Shown one piece after another: positions 1 through 10,395 of a DNA stretch of 64,000 bases (positions are counted from its first letter, which is position 1; every line of letters begins with the position of its first letter). The translations under genes and the position numbers were made by a program. The DNA comes from Choricystis sp. odSpoLacu1 (lineage: Eukaryota; Chlorophyta; Trebouxiophyceae). The stretch spans positions 124,001 to 188,000 of the forward strand of contig OY253664.1 of NCBI GenBank assembly GCA_958009055.1, in the 5' to 3' direction. The notes beneath the pieces are model-generated. The model was not told the DNA's origin. It saw only the letters and a program-made list of their open reading frames with translations, and searched no databases.

Positions 1-5
1 CTCAC

Positions 6-124
6 CTGGTGTGATACACCAACCAGTCTGGCTGGGCGGCGTCGGCCGCCGAGGCGGGGGCCGTGGCGGCAGCCAGGGCCAGGAGGGTAACCGCGGCCGC
101 GGCGCGGCGTCGGAGCAGCGTCAT
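6..124 (-). CDS. N-terminal exon of a secreted protein (partial)
   Basis: The first exon starts with ATG at 124 and encodes a basic n-region (MTLLRRR), a long Ala/Leu/Val hydrophobic core and an Ala-rich cleavage region, a typical signal peptide. It then reads QPDWLVYHT and meets a GTGAG donor at the window edge (bases 1-5), so the rest of the gene lies outside. The mature protein cannot be identified from this exon. It is divergent from RPB3 with 283 bases between the start codons, so the two probably share a promoter region. Signal peptide and splice donor are seen; secretion is inferred. Confidence 0.55.
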
Positions 125-407
125 TGAGTTTGGGGCGTGTGTGTCCGCGCGTTGGAGCACGCGCTGTGCACACACACAGAGATGGAGAGGAGACCCGCCA
201 ACGCCCCAGGCACAGCCAGGGCGGTGGGGGGGGGGGCCCGCGAACAAAGGCGCGGGGGAGTGAGCAACGAATTGTCGTCGCTCTTCACTCTGTCGTCGGG
301 AAAAAAGGCGTGGACGGCAGACAGGCAGGGGCGACACTGCAGCACCGCGCCTCACACACCTGCGTGTACACACCCACACACACGCACACGCTCCTTCCCC
401 TCCCAAA

Positions 408-1442
408 ATGGCGCTCCCCGCACCCCCGCTTACCGCGCTGCGCCCGGCCGTCACGCTGCGCTCGCTGTCAGACGACTACGTCGAGTTCATGCTGTCCGGC
501 GTGGACGACGCGTTTGCCAACGCGCTGCGCAGGGTGATGATTGCAGAGGTGAGGAAGGAGAGAAGAGGGGCAGAGGGGGGCGGCGGAGCACGAATTGCCG
601 CCCCCTGACCGAAAAAACCAACTCCTCCTTCCCCTCCTTCCTTAACTCAGGTCCCCACCATCGCCATCGACCTCGTCGAAATCGAGGCCAACACCTCCGT
701 CCTCCACGACGAGTTTGTGGCCCACCGCCTCGGCCTCGTCCCCCTCGTGTCGACCGCGGTCGACGCGATGGCGTCCCCCCTGGACGCGGCGGGCGACGCC
801 GACTGGACGGACGTCGAGCTGAGGCTGGATGTGACTGCAGGTGGCGGTGCGGGCGGCGGCGGCGGGGATGGGGGCACGGTGGACGTGACGACGAATGACA
901 TTGTGCTCGACCCAGCCCACCCCACCGTCAAACCCGTCGGCTACGCGCCCACGGGGGGGGGCGCCACGAAAGGCATCCTGCTGGCCAAGCTGAGGCGGGG
1001 GCAGGAGCTGCGGCTGAGGGCGGTCGCGCGCAAGGGGGTGGGCAAGGACCACGCCAAATGGTCGCCCGTCGCCACCGCCACCTACGCCCGCGTCCCCGAC
1101 ATCCGCATCGATGCACGGGTGGCGGCGGGGATGACGGACGCCGAGCGGGAAGCGTGGGCGTCGTCCACTCCCGGGGGCGTGTTCATCCACAACAAGGCTG
1201 CGGGCACACTGGAAGTCGCCGCCCCCGACAAGTACACCTTTGACGGGGAGTGCGTGGCCAAGGCGGCTGAGATGGGGCACCCCGGCCTGGTGACGGCGGG
1301 GGCGAGGCCGGGAGAGTATGTGTACAAGGTGGAGGGAACGGGCGCCCGCCCCGCGGTCGACGTCGTCCGTGCTGCGCTCGCAGTGCTGGACGCCAAGCTG
1401 CGCACGCTCAAGCGGGCGCTGGATGATGAGCCCGATGATTGA
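408..1442 (+). CDS. RPB3: RNA polymerase II subunit RPB3
   Basis: Core subunit of nuclear RNA polymerase II; it pairs with RPB11 in the alpha-like assembly platform. Exons are 408-548 and 651-1442, giving 310 residues. Exon 1 holds the family signature SDDYVEFMLSG...ANALRRVMIAE. Exon 2 continues with VPTIAIDLVEIEANTSVLHDE, then VAHRLGLVPL, all strongly RPB3-like. The join is phase 0 with donor GTGAGG and acceptor CTCAG. Odd feature: the segment after VAHRLGLVPL (about residues 79-105) normally carries the zinc-binding cysteine cluster in yeast and plant RPB3, but here it has no cysteine and is Ala/Asp-rich. A Gly-rich loop follows. A nine-G tract at 953-961 is in frame. The name is secure; loss of the zinc site is a direct reading. 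Confidence 0.93.
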
Positions 1443-1563
1443 GAGTGGTTGAGAGGGTGTCTGTGTGTTTGGTGTGCAGCGGTGTTTTTTCTTTCTTTCT
1501 ATAAACGCTCAAAAACCCCGAACAAAAAAAAAACCCTCTTCTTTTAGGATTCTCTGCTAATCC

Positions 1564-3493
1564 TCACTCCGCCCCTGCAAACCGGGCCAACCGGGCTCTG
1601 CGCACCGCGTCCGTGTCGTCGTCATCGGCGGCGGGCGCGGGCGCGGCGGGTGGCGGCGGTGGCGCGGCGGCCGCTTCGGTCGGCTGTGCAGCCGGCGGCG
1701 CAGCCGGCGCCACGCCACCGCCCTGCGCTTGCGCCGCCAACAAACTGGCCAGCTCGGCCAGCTGGCGTGCGACGGCGGGGTCGGCGGCGCCACCGGGCGG
1801 CACACCGCCGCCGCCGCCCCCCAGCGACGCGACCGGCAGAAACGGCAGCGTGGCCCCCACAGCACCCGCGGGGGCGACCGCCAGCGGGAAGCCGGCCGGC
1901 AGAAAGATGGCGACCGCGGGGGCGGAGGCGGGCGCCTGGGGCGGGGCCGCAAAGCCGGCGGCAGCGGGCTGGGGTGCGGGTTGCGGAGGCGGCACGCCGG
2001 CCGCAGCGGCAGCCAGCCCACCTCCCGCGGGCTGACCGCCCACGTGTCGCTGGCGTAAACCAGCTGCAGCCGCGCCAGCGAAAGCACCAGGCGCTGCCTC
2101 AGCCGGCGGCGGTGGTTGGGGCGTGGCCGCCGGCGGCGGTGGCGGCGCCACCACCGGTGGCGCAGGCAGCACCGGCGCCCGGCAAATGGGACACGCCTGC
2201 TGCCGCTCCAGCCACGACCGCAGGCAGCGCACGTGGAACGCGTGGCCGCAGCGCAGCACTTTGGAGGTGGGGGACCGCGCGCCCTCCTCTCCACCCACCT
2301 CCATCTCGTCCCGGCACACGATGCACACACCGCCGCAGCGGGAGACGTCTTGCGCGGTGGCGCCATCCAGGGCGGCATCCAGGGAGGCGGCGGCGCGGCG
2401 GTAGGCCAGGAAGGCGGCCGCGCGGCGGTGCAGGGACGCGGCGGTGGCCGCCAAATCACGCAGCAAGTGCAGCGGCACGCCGTGGTGGGCCGCCACCGCG
2501 GCAAAGAAGGCGGCGTAGACGATCAGGTGGACGGTGTCGGTGGTGAGGTCGACGTAGATGGAGGCGACGCCCCTCCCGTCCCAGCCACCCCCCATCGCGC
2601 GATCAACCCCCGCCAACCCCGCTTTCACAGCAGTGGAGGCAGCAGTCGAAGCCAGCACAACGCACTCAAACGCAAACAAGGAGGCGACGCCGTCGGGGGC
2701 GGCGAGGGCGGCGTCCAGGGAGGAGGAGAGGGCGGCCGAATCAACAGCCAGGAGGAGAGCTAGCAACGCTGCCAGCCGCGCTGCATCCCTCGGCCGCGGC
2801 GCCCCCGCCGACTCCAGGTGGCCCACCCGGTCGGCCGCCAACCAGTGCAGCACTTTGGCGAGGGCGAGCAGGGCGAAGCGCGCGGCGGACGCGGGGGTGG
2901 CGTCAGTTCGAAACGCGGCCATGGCGAGTGCCGTCTCCATGGCGGCGCCGGACAAGCGTTCGTGGACGCGCTCGACTTCGGCGTCGCGCAGGCCGCCCAG
3001 GAAGATCTGATGTGTGTGGGGTGGGTGGGTTGTTGCGTGTGTTTTATTTTTTACTTTCATCGATCCTGCCCCCTCCACCTTCCCGCACTCACCGTCGTCG
3101 CCAGCTTGTACGTGACCAGCACGCCCGCCAGGCCCGCGTTGGCCAGCACGGCCAGCGGGACGCGGGCAGTGGCCAGGTGGGCGACAGCGGGGAAGAACCT
3201 GGGGGTGGAGGGAAAGGGGGGGTGCGTTTGTTTGTCTCGTGTTTCGCATTGGTTGCGAGGGCCGGCGTGTTGCAGGGCACGCGAGGTGGTGCAGAGCGAC
3301 GCACGCGGGGCCGAGCGTCGGGCAACACACGGCAGAAACACACGCGATCCCCCATGCATTTTTGTGTTTCGACGCGCCGTCTCTCCCCCCGCCCCCCCAA
3401 AACCACTCACTGTTCCCGCGTGGCGAACGCATGAGCCACGACCGCTGTGGCGGCCGTGGCGGACACGCCGACGTAGGACAGGAAGGAGAGCAT
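1564..3493 (-). CDS. HRD1: HRD1/synoviolin-type ER membrane RING E3 ubiquitin ligase
   Basis: ER-associated degradation ubiquitin ligase. Three exons: 3411-3493, 3093-3198 and 1564-3006, giving 543 residues; all joins keep frame and use GTGAGT or similar donors. The N-terminal half is a multi-pass membrane region (MLSFLSYVGVSATAATAV, then FFPAVAHLATARVPLAVLAN) and contains the Hrd1 family landmarks FLGGLRDAEVERVHER and KVLHWLAADRV. A RING-H2 finger sits at about residues 290-340 (CIVC, CGHAFHVRCLRSW, CPICR). The C-terminal about 200 residues are Pro/Ala/Gln-rich low complexity, as in plant and animal Hrd1. It is convergent with RPB3 (121 bases apart) and divergent from the SRP54 gene. No frameshift is seen although the tail is repetitive. 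Confidence 0.92.
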
Positions 3494-3699
3494 GGTGGGC
3501 GCGTTTTTTGGATTCAACACGCGCGACCGCGCTCTCAAAAGGCCGAGTTCTGCTGCCCCGACGTTCTTTCTAACCCTCCTCACACAACTCCCCACGCACC
3601 AGCGGGCTGGCGCCCCCCCTCCCCTCACCAGCCACACGCGCCCCCTCAACACGCATTCCACCTCGCACCTCCAACTGCACCCCCCCAATCCTACGCACA

Positions 3700-5370
3700 A
3701 TGCGCACCGGCCACCCCGCGCGCGCCGGCGCGCCCCCCCTCGCCTGGCCGCCAGCCGCGCCCCGTCCTGCGCCCCCCGCCCGCCCCTCTCGCGCCACCCC
3801 GGCGGGCGCAAGGACCCTCAATGCGCCTTCCTGGAGCCCGCCCGCCCTCCAACCCCCTCGCCCCCGCCTCCCCCCACCGCGCGCCGCTTTCGACACGCTC
3901 CAGTCCTCCCTCTCCAAAGCGTGGGACGCGGTGCGCGCCGACGGCAAGCTGACCCCGGACAACGTCAAGACGCCGCTTCGCGAGATTCGTCGCGCCTTGC
4001 TGGAGGCTGACGTGTCGTTGCCCGTGGTGCGCCAGTTTGTGTCGCGCGTCGAGACCGCGGCCCTCGGCGTCGCCGTCACCAAGGGCGTCACCCCCGACCA
4101 ACAACTCGTCAAAGTGGTGTACGACGAGCTGAAAGCGTTGATGGGGGGGGAGAGAGTGGATTTGGTGGTGCCCCCGAGTGGCCCGTCTGTCATTCTTCTC
4201 GCGGGTCTCCAAGGCGTCGGCAAGACGACGGCCGCCGCCAAGCTGGCCCGCCTCCTGCGCGACCGCGGCCAGCGCGTGCTGCTGGTGGCGGCCGACGTGT
4301 ACCGGCCTGCCGCGATTGATCAACTGGTCGCACTGGGGTCTCGACTGAATGTTGACGTCTACGCTCCCGGCGCCACCATCCCCCCCCCCACCATCGCGGC
4401 CGATGGTGCGGCCAAAGGCCGCGCTGAAGGCTACGACGCCGTCATCGTGGACACCGCGGGGCGGTTGCAGGTGGATGAGGGCATGATGGAGGAGCTGAGG
4501 CAGTGTGCTGCGGCCTCCACCCCCTCCGACACACTGCTCGTGGTGGACGCCATGACGGGGCAGGAGGCGGCGTCGTTGACGGCCGCGTTTGCGGCGGCCA
4601 CTCCGCTCACAGGCGCGATCCTGACAAAACTAGACGGCGACGCGCGCGGCGGCGCAGCACTCTCAGTGCGCGCTGTCTCGGGCGCCCCCATCAAATTCGT
4701 GGGCACCGGCGAAAAGCTGGACGCCCTGGAACCGTTCTACCCCGACCGCCTGGCTGGGCGCATCCTGGGCATGGGGGACGTGCTGACCCTCGTCGAAAAA
4801 GCAGAGGCCGCTGTGTCTGAAGCCGACGCCGAACGCCTCGCCAAACGCATGCTGTCCGCCAAGTTTGATTTCAACGACTTTCTGGAGCAGTACCGGTTGA
4901 TGACGGGCATGGGGGGCATGGGGGCGATGCTGAAGATGATGCCCGGGGTGGGTGGGATTTCGGACAAAGCGGCAGCTGCCGCCGAAAAACAGTTCAAACT
5001 GTTCGAGTCCATCATTCAGTCCATGACAGCGGACGAGAGGGCGAATCCGGATCTGTTGGCCCGGGTGCCGTCCAGGCGGCGGCGGGTGGCGCGCGGAAGT
5101 GGGAGGAAGGAGGCCGACGTCGCGGGGCTGCTGGCCACTTTTTCGGGGATGCGGGGCCGCATGCGGTCCCTCTCCTCCATGCTCGCCGCCGGCGGTGGCG
5201 GCGGCCTGCCCGGCATGCCGTCCATGACGGACAAAGAGTTGATGGAGGCGACCGTCGCGTCCGCGTCGGCGGGGGTGGCCCCCGGCAAAGCGCGGCGGCG
5301 GCGGCCGCGCGGGGAGAAGCGGGCGCGGGGGGCGCTGGCCGAGCTGCTGGCTGTGCAGAAGGGAGGGTGA
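3700..5370 (+). CDS. cpSRP54: Chloroplast signal recognition particle 54 kDa protein
   Basis: SRP54-family GTPase of the chloroplast, which targets proteins to thylakoids with cpSRP43 and cpFtsY. Single exon, 556 residues. The first about 60 residues are Arg/Pro/Ala-rich without acidic residues, a transit-peptide composition. The N domain follows (FDTLQSSLSKAWDAVRADGKL). The G domain has GLQGVGKTT at residue 169, DTAGRL at 251 and TKLDGDARGG at 309. The C-terminal M domain is methionine-rich (MTGMGGMGAMLKMMPGVGG). The extra leader and absence of introns fit a plastid rather than a cytosolic SRP54. A ten-C tract (4380-4389) is in frame. A TGTAA motif, the usual chlorophyte polyadenylation signal, lies at 5390-5394, 20 bases after the stop. 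Confidence 0.94.
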   Translation: MRTGHPARAGAPPLAWPPAAPRPAPPARPSRATPAGARTLNAPSWSPPALQPPRPRLPPPRAAFDTLQSSLSKAWDAVRADGKLTPDNVKTPLREIRRALLEADVSLPVVRQFVSRVETAALGVAVTKGVTPDQQLVKVVYDELKALMGGERVDLVVPPSGPSVILLAGLQGVGKTTAAAKLARLLRDRGQRVLLVAADVYRPAAIDQLVALGSRLNVDVYAPGATIPPPTIAADGAAKGRAEGYDAVIVDTAGRLQVDEGMMEELRQCAAASTPSDTLLVVDAMTGQEAASLTAAFAAATPLTGAILTKLDGDARGGAALSVRAVSGAPIKFVGTGEKLDALEPFYPDRLAGRILGMGDVLTLVEKAEAAVSEADAERLAKRMLSAKFDFNDFLEQYRLMTGMGGMGAMLKMMPGVGGISDKAAAAAEKQFKLFESIIQSMTADERANPDLLARVPSRRRRVARGSGRKEADVAGLLATFSGMRGRMRSLSSMLAAGGGGGLPGMPSMTDKELMEATVASASAGVAPGKARRRRPRGEKRARGALAELLAVQKGG

Positions 5371-5632
5371 ATGGATTGTGTGGTGTGTGTGTAATGGCTT
5401 TATCACTTGTTTCCCTTCTTGGTGTCGGAGGGGGGGGTTGGAGGCAGAAGAGCGCGTTATTTTTTTTGCCTCTCGCCAAAAAATAAAACTCGCTCTCTCC
5501 TTTTGGCGACGCGCGCTCCCCCGCCGCCGCCTGTCGCACGTGCACTCGCCCACTTCACCACGCCTACCGAGGCGGGCGGTACACCCCCATTGCCAAAGCA
5601 CAGCGCGCCATCCTCCCACACCCCGCATTGCC

Positions 5633-6046
5633 ATGGTTCGCGTCGCCCCCCTCCTCCTCCTGCTGCTCGCCACCCTGGCCATCGCCCGCTCCGCGCCGCC
5701 CCCCGCGCACGCGAGTCGCGACCGCCCTCAACGCGGGGGTGGTGGCGGTGGCGCCACTGCCAAGCACGCCGCCTCAGCTCCCGCCCCCGCCGCCACAGCG
5801 CCCGCGCCCTCCGCCCGCGTCACGCTGGCCGACCTGGCGGTCCGCCCCGCCGCGGCAGCAGCCCCGGCAGCCGAGCTAGCGGGCGGCGCGTTCGACGCGG
5901 GGGGGCCGGGTGGGGCACTGGCGCGTGTTGCGGCCGCGCTGGGTGCTGTTGGCCCGGGCGACCGCCTGCCCGCGCCGCCGCGCACCGACCCACTCAACGC
6001 GGCTCGCGGCATGGCGAATGATCTGGCGGCGGCGGCGGGGCGGTGA
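5633..6046 (+). CDS. Small Ala/Pro-rich secreted protein, unrecognised
   Basis: A 137-residue reading frame starting at ATG 5633. It opens with a strong signal peptide (MVRVAPLLLLLLATLAIARS) and continues as Ala/Pro/Gly-rich sequence. A Gly run (RGGGGGG) and an Ala/Pro stretch precede a C-terminal part with DPLNAARGMANDLAAAAGR. There are no cysteines, so it is not a disulfide-stabilised peptide. I recognise no family. It lies between cpSRP54 (262 bases upstream, same strand) and the PP2A scaffold gene (convergent). Composition and signal peptide support a real secreted or cell-wall protein, but such Ala-rich frames also arise by chance in GC-rich DNA, so confidence is moderate. Confidence 0.45.
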   Translation: MVRVAPLLLLLLATLAIARSAPPPAHASRDRPQRGGGGGGATAKHAASAPAPAATAPAPSARVTLADLAVRPAAAAAPAAELAGGAFDAGGPGGALARVAAALGAVGPGDRLPAPPRTDPLNAARGMANDLAAAAGR

Positions 6047-6252
6047 CTGGGAGGGGAAGACTGTGTTGTGACTTGTTGGTTGTTTTGTTTTTTGGTTTTG
6101 TTGTCGTCTGTCCGCGTGACCCCCCCCCCCCCCAAAAGCGGCGTCCCCGCCCCGCGTGTTTCTTGCTTGTTCTGTTGGTGGTTGGTTTGCATGAACACAC
6201 AACTCGCGAAACGACCCCACCAAAAACTCTCCCCTTTTCCTCCCCATCCAGC

Positions 6253-8332
6253 TCACGCCGCCGCCACGCCGTCGCACGCCGCCAGCGCGCGCGCGGCAAA
6301 GAACCTCACGTCCGCGTCCGCGTCCGCGGCCAGCGCCGCCAGGGCGGGCCTCACCTCCCGCTCCCGCAGGGCGGCGTCCAGCAGGGGGGCGACGGCTTCC
6401 AGGCGCTTGGCCGCGGCAAAGCGCACGTTGGGCACCGCGTCGCGCGCGGCGGCCGCCAGCGCGGGCAGCAGCCTGGCCGCCAGGTCGTCGTGCGACAGCG
6501 AGGGCGCCAGCGAGGCCAGGGCGGCGAGGGCGGCCTCCCGGCGCAGGTAGTGGGCGTCCCCGGCGGCTGCCAGGGCGGGGGGGACGAGGGTGGAGGCGGC
6601 CCAGGCTGCCCCAAACTCTGCGCCCAGCGCGGCCAGGTTGGTGGCCGCCGCGTCCCGCACCGCGGCCACCGGGTCGGCCAACCACTTGAAGCATTGAGGG
6701 GCCAGCCGGTCGGCGGCGGCGGCGGCGCCCAGCTGGCGGGCGAGGGCGGGGACGTGCGCGATCACGGCCAGGCGCACGCGCCAGTGCCGGTCGGCGGCCA
6801 GCGACTCGACAGCTGGCAACAGCGACGCCGCCAGCAGGTCCAGCCCCACCACCGCGTGCACCGCGTCCAGGCGGGAGATGACTGCCAGCCGCACGTCGGG
6901 GGCGTCGTCCTTGAGGAGGGACAGAATCGTGGGGAGGAGCCTGTCGACGGTGGCGGCCGCCCCCAGCCTGGGCGCGAGGGACGTCACCACCCCCGCCAGC
7001 GCGCCCCGCACCGCGGGCGAGGCATCGGCCGCCAGCTCGGAGACGCAGGGGATGAGGGCGGTGTCGACCGCGTCGGCGGGGAGGGCGGCCGCCGCGTCGG
7101 CGACGCGCGCGGCGGCCGCCGCGCGCACCTCTGCCTCGGCGTCGCGCAGCAGAGACACAAACGCGGTCGCCAGCTCGGCGCCCGGGGTGGAGGCGGTGGC
7201 GCTGGCGTCGCCAGCACCGCCTTCAGCCAGGGCGGCCGCCATGTCGGGCAGCTGGGCGGCGACGTTGTAGCGCACGCGCCACGACGCGTCGCGCGCAAAC
7301 GCGAGCGCTGACGGCAGCACGACCGCGCCGCCCCCGTCGCCCGCCTTCAGCAGGCGGGCCAGGGGCGCACACGCCCCCACCGCCAGCAGGCGCACCGAGT
7401 CCTGGTCGTCGGCGGCGAGGTCGAGAAAGGCGGGAACCAAGTCTGCGCGGGCAGCGGTCGGCCCCGCTTCGGCTGCCACCCCCGCGAGTGCACCCGCTGC
7501 AGCGCGGCGCACCATGGGCGTCTCATCCCGCGCCAAGGATGCAAACAGAGCCCTCACCTCCGCCCGGGCGGCGTCGGTGCGGGCGCGCGCGTGGGCCGAG
7601 GCGAGGAGGCCGCAGGCCGACACGCGCGCCGTGAACCACGCGCCGCGCGCGAGCCTCGCGACCAAAGGAGCCACGTGCGCCTCCACCGCTGCGTCGTCCA
7701 TGTCTGCGGCGACGCGTTTGATGCCGGCCACCGCGGCGTCGCGCACAACGGTCTCTTCGACGGCGGCGAGAGCCTCGAGAGGCGGCAACAGCGCGTGCGC
7801 GTGGCGGGGGCCGCCGACCAGGGGGACCAGCTTGGCCAACTCTTCAGCCATGGCCAACAACACCTCGTCCTCATCATCCTGGGCGTCCACCAGGAACGGG
7901 ACCAGCTCGGCGCGCGCGCGCTCCTCGCCCAGCGCGGCCGCGATGGTGGACAGCCGGCGCACCGAGTTGAGGCGCAGGGAGACGTCCTCGTTTTTGAGTT
8001 CGTCGCTGTGGGGGTGAGCGTGTGTGGAATGGTGGGTGTGTGTGAGCAAGGGGGGGCGGGCGCGGCGTTGGAGGCGCGGGGTCGCTGTTGCGCGATGCGC
8101 GGGGGGCGTCGTCCCTGCACAAAAAAAGGGTGTGCTGCACGCTCTCCCCCCTTCCCCGGACCCCAGGGCCCACGCAGACGCACGCCCAACCCACGCGCGC
8201 GCAGTGGGGAGGCAGAGAGAGGAGGAGGGGGCGCGGCGTGCCGTGTGTGGTGTCGCTGCCCCTGCGCCGCTCTCACACGCACATCAACACCGCAATCGGG
8301 TAGAGCGACTCGTCCTCCATGGGGGTCGCCAT
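6253..8332 (-). CDS. PP2AA: PP2A 65 kDa scaffold (A) subunit, HEAT-repeat protein
   Basis: Scaffold of protein phosphatase 2A that holds the catalytic and regulatory subunits. Exons are 8283-8332 and 6253-8005, giving 600 residues, close to the family's roughly 590. The split codon at the junction gives [21 protein letters not shown], the conserved start of PR65. Next come [22 protein letters not shown] and [22 protein letters not shown]. The rest is HEAT repeats of about 39 residues with the recurring pattern V-R-AA--L. Ala content is raised relative to plant homologues but the frame is uninterrupted. It is divergent from TAM41 with 264 bases between the two start codons. Identification is secure. 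Confidence 0.94.
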
Positions 8333-8596
8333 GGTGGGGACAGGTGGGGAGGCAGCAGCAGCAGAGGCCTGGGCAGCAGACGGGAGGCAGGCGCACAGGC
8401 GGGGGGCGCGCACGACCGCTGCGCTCAAATCGAGAGCGCGCGGAGGGAGGGTTGTGGCTTCAGTGTTTCCCTCTTTTCAACCTCGGGCGCGACCACGCCA
8501 CACGTGGGGCGTGGGCGTGTGCCCGCGACCCACAGTTGGCCCACGACTGGCGTCGTGGTGTTCGCGTCGCGGAGCGTCCGGGCGTGACCCCCACGC

Positions 8597-9693
8597 ATGC
8601 CGCCCGACCCTCCCCTCCTCGCCCCCGCCCTCGCCACCCTGCCCCCCTTCACCGCCGCCTGGGCGTACGGCTCCTCCATCTTTGCTCAGCCTCACCTTAC
8701 CCCGCCCTCCCGAGGCGGGCCGAGGCTGAGTCAGCCTGCCCAGCTGGATGTGATCATCGCTGTTGCCGACACAACCGCGTGGCACGCCGCCAACCTGGCG
8801 TCCAACCCGGCCCACTACACCCCGCTGGCGAGGTGGGTGGGGGGGGGCGGCGTCACCGCCCTGGCGGCGGGCGTGGGGGTGGGGGTGTGGTTCAACCAGG
8901 GGTGCGCGCTGCCACGCGGTGCCGCGTCGACGCCGCTGGCCCCCGGCCTGCCCCCCCCCTCCGCCCTCAAGTATGGCGTCGTCCAGGTGGGTGACCTGGT
9001 GGCTGATTTACTGGAGTGGCGCCACCTGTACCTCGCGGGCAGGCTGCACAAGCCGACGGTGGAGGTGCGGGGGACTGAAGCAGCACCAGCCGACGCGGCC
9101 CCCCCAACCCTCCCCCTCGCCCTGACCGCCAACACGGCGGCCGCCACGGCAGCCGCCCTGCTGCTGCTGCCCCCCACATTTGACGATACGCAGTGGAGGG
9201 ACACAGTGGCAGGCCTTTCCTACGGTGGAGACGTGCGGCACGCCATCAACGCTGACGGCCACGCCAAGCCCGCCCGCATCGCGGCCGGCAGCGCGGCCGG
9301 GCTGGACGCCATGTATTTGGGTCACCTGATGGGCGGGGTTGGACAGGCTGGTGGCGTGCACCGGCTAGTAACGGGGTGGGTGCAGGACCCGCGCCCGCGC
9401 GCGCGCGCGGCGCGCTGCTGGCCTCGCTCCCGGCCCGCGTGCGGGGGCGGGTGGCGGTGGCGGCGGGGCTGCCGCCTCACGCCGCGCCCACCGATTTCGC
9501 GGCAGTGCTGGCTGCGCGTGTGCCACGCGGTGCACTCCCGGGCAGCGCGCTCGCGGGCGCGCTGTCCTCCTCCCTCTCGCGCGTCGTGCGCGTCTCGTCC
9601 GCGCGGCAAGCGGTGCTGGGCCTGCTGTCGGCGGGCCCCGTGGGGGCGGCGCGGTATGTGGTGGCCAAGCTGAGCAAGGCGTGGGTGAAGTAG
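8597..9693 (+). CDS. TAM41: Mitochondrial CDP-diacylglycerol synthase TAM41 (frame interrupted)
   Basis: TAM41 makes CDP-diacylglycerol at the mitochondrial inner membrane for cardiolipin synthesis. Family landmarks: AAWAYGSSIF at the nucleotidyltransferase start, QLDVIIAVADTTAWHAANL, HYTPLARW, LKYGVVQVGDLVADLLEW, HLYLAGRLHKP and AGLSYGGDVRH. After VTGWVQ the frame is lost inside a GC-dinucleotide tract (about 9396-9409). It continues in another frame with ARGALLASLPARVRGRV and the C-terminal SSARQAVLGLLSAGPVGAARYVVAKL to the stop at 9693. Removing one GC unit would restore one frame. An alternative 65-base intron (9321-9385, donor GTCACC) would also bridge the frames but has a poor donor and removes plausible coding sequence. 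Total about 365 residues, as expected. Confidence 0.85.
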
Positions 9694-9789
9694 AAAAGGG
9701 AGGGGGAGAGAGAGGGGGGGACGGCAGCGTCCCTCCTTCCCTTCGTTCTCTGTCAACAAAACTGTTAACATTGTCGGTATGTGTGCGTG

Positions 9790-10390
9790 TTTTGCACACC
9801 AGTTTCGGGAGTCACAGTCGCCAAGAAGAAGAGCGGGGGTGGCACAGCCGGTGAGTTGGCTGTGTGTGGTGGTGGCGAGGAGAGAGAAGAAGGCACACCC
9901 GTTTTTTTCGACCCGACCAACCCACCGATGAATCCCGAGCCGCCGCCCCCGCAACCTCAAACGCGCCCGAAGTCACTGTGCCGGCGCCCGGGGAGCATGT
10001 GGAGCCCCAAACCGTTGAGCAGGCGCTGCCTCAACAGGCGCCACACCAACGTCCGCGCAAAGCCGCCGCCGCCGCCCCACCCCTCACCGTGGACCCCGCC
10101 CTCGACTCAGAGAGCGAGGAGTACAACATGGATGACGAAATGGCGTGGGGGGAGCACTGCGCTGATGTGGGGTGGGACCCCGACCTGGACAGCGAGAAGC
10201 AGATGTTTTTGGTCGTTTTTGTCAAGACACACAAACGCAAGTGTTTTTTTCGTTTGTCAACAGAACAGCTCGCTCTTTCTCACTCCCCACACATCAAATC
10301 TCAAACACAATCTTGCCGGCATCGCGCTCAAACCCTACCAGTTCCTGCTGGTCAATCACGTCATGTTCTTTTGCATCCACCCTCCCCACT
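9790..10390 (+). pseudogene. Gene fragment with acidic region and SNF2-like KPYQ motif, possibly a remnant
   Basis: Between the 3' ends of TAM41 and PTH2 lie two coding-looking pieces without a clear start or stop. The first ends at a good donor (9850/9851, GTGAGTTGG). An acceptor at 9939 joins it in frame to a Pro/Ala stretch followed by an acidic segment (DSESEEYNMDDEM, then GEHCADVGWDPDLDSEK). About 100 bases on, in another frame, is NLAGIALKPYQFLLVNH. This resembles the LKPYQ-x4-N entry motif of SNF2 ATPases of the Fun30/SMARCAD1 type, but no helicase domain follows. I read it as a decayed 5' remnant or a mis-assembled end of a remodeller gene. The SNF2 link rests on a dozen residues only. 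Confidence 0.3.
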
Positions 10391-10395
10391 TCCAC

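Noticed and set aside
9321..9385. A 65-base intron bridging the two TAM41 frames
   Set aside because: It is frame-compatible, but the donor GTCACC is unlike the GTGAG-type donors here, and the break coincides with a GC repeat like the other frame breaks. A tract-length problem is the better explanation.
9779..9928. A 49-codon ATG frame downstream of TAM41
   Set aside because: No family support, and it reads through a strong splice donor; the two-exon reading is more coherent.
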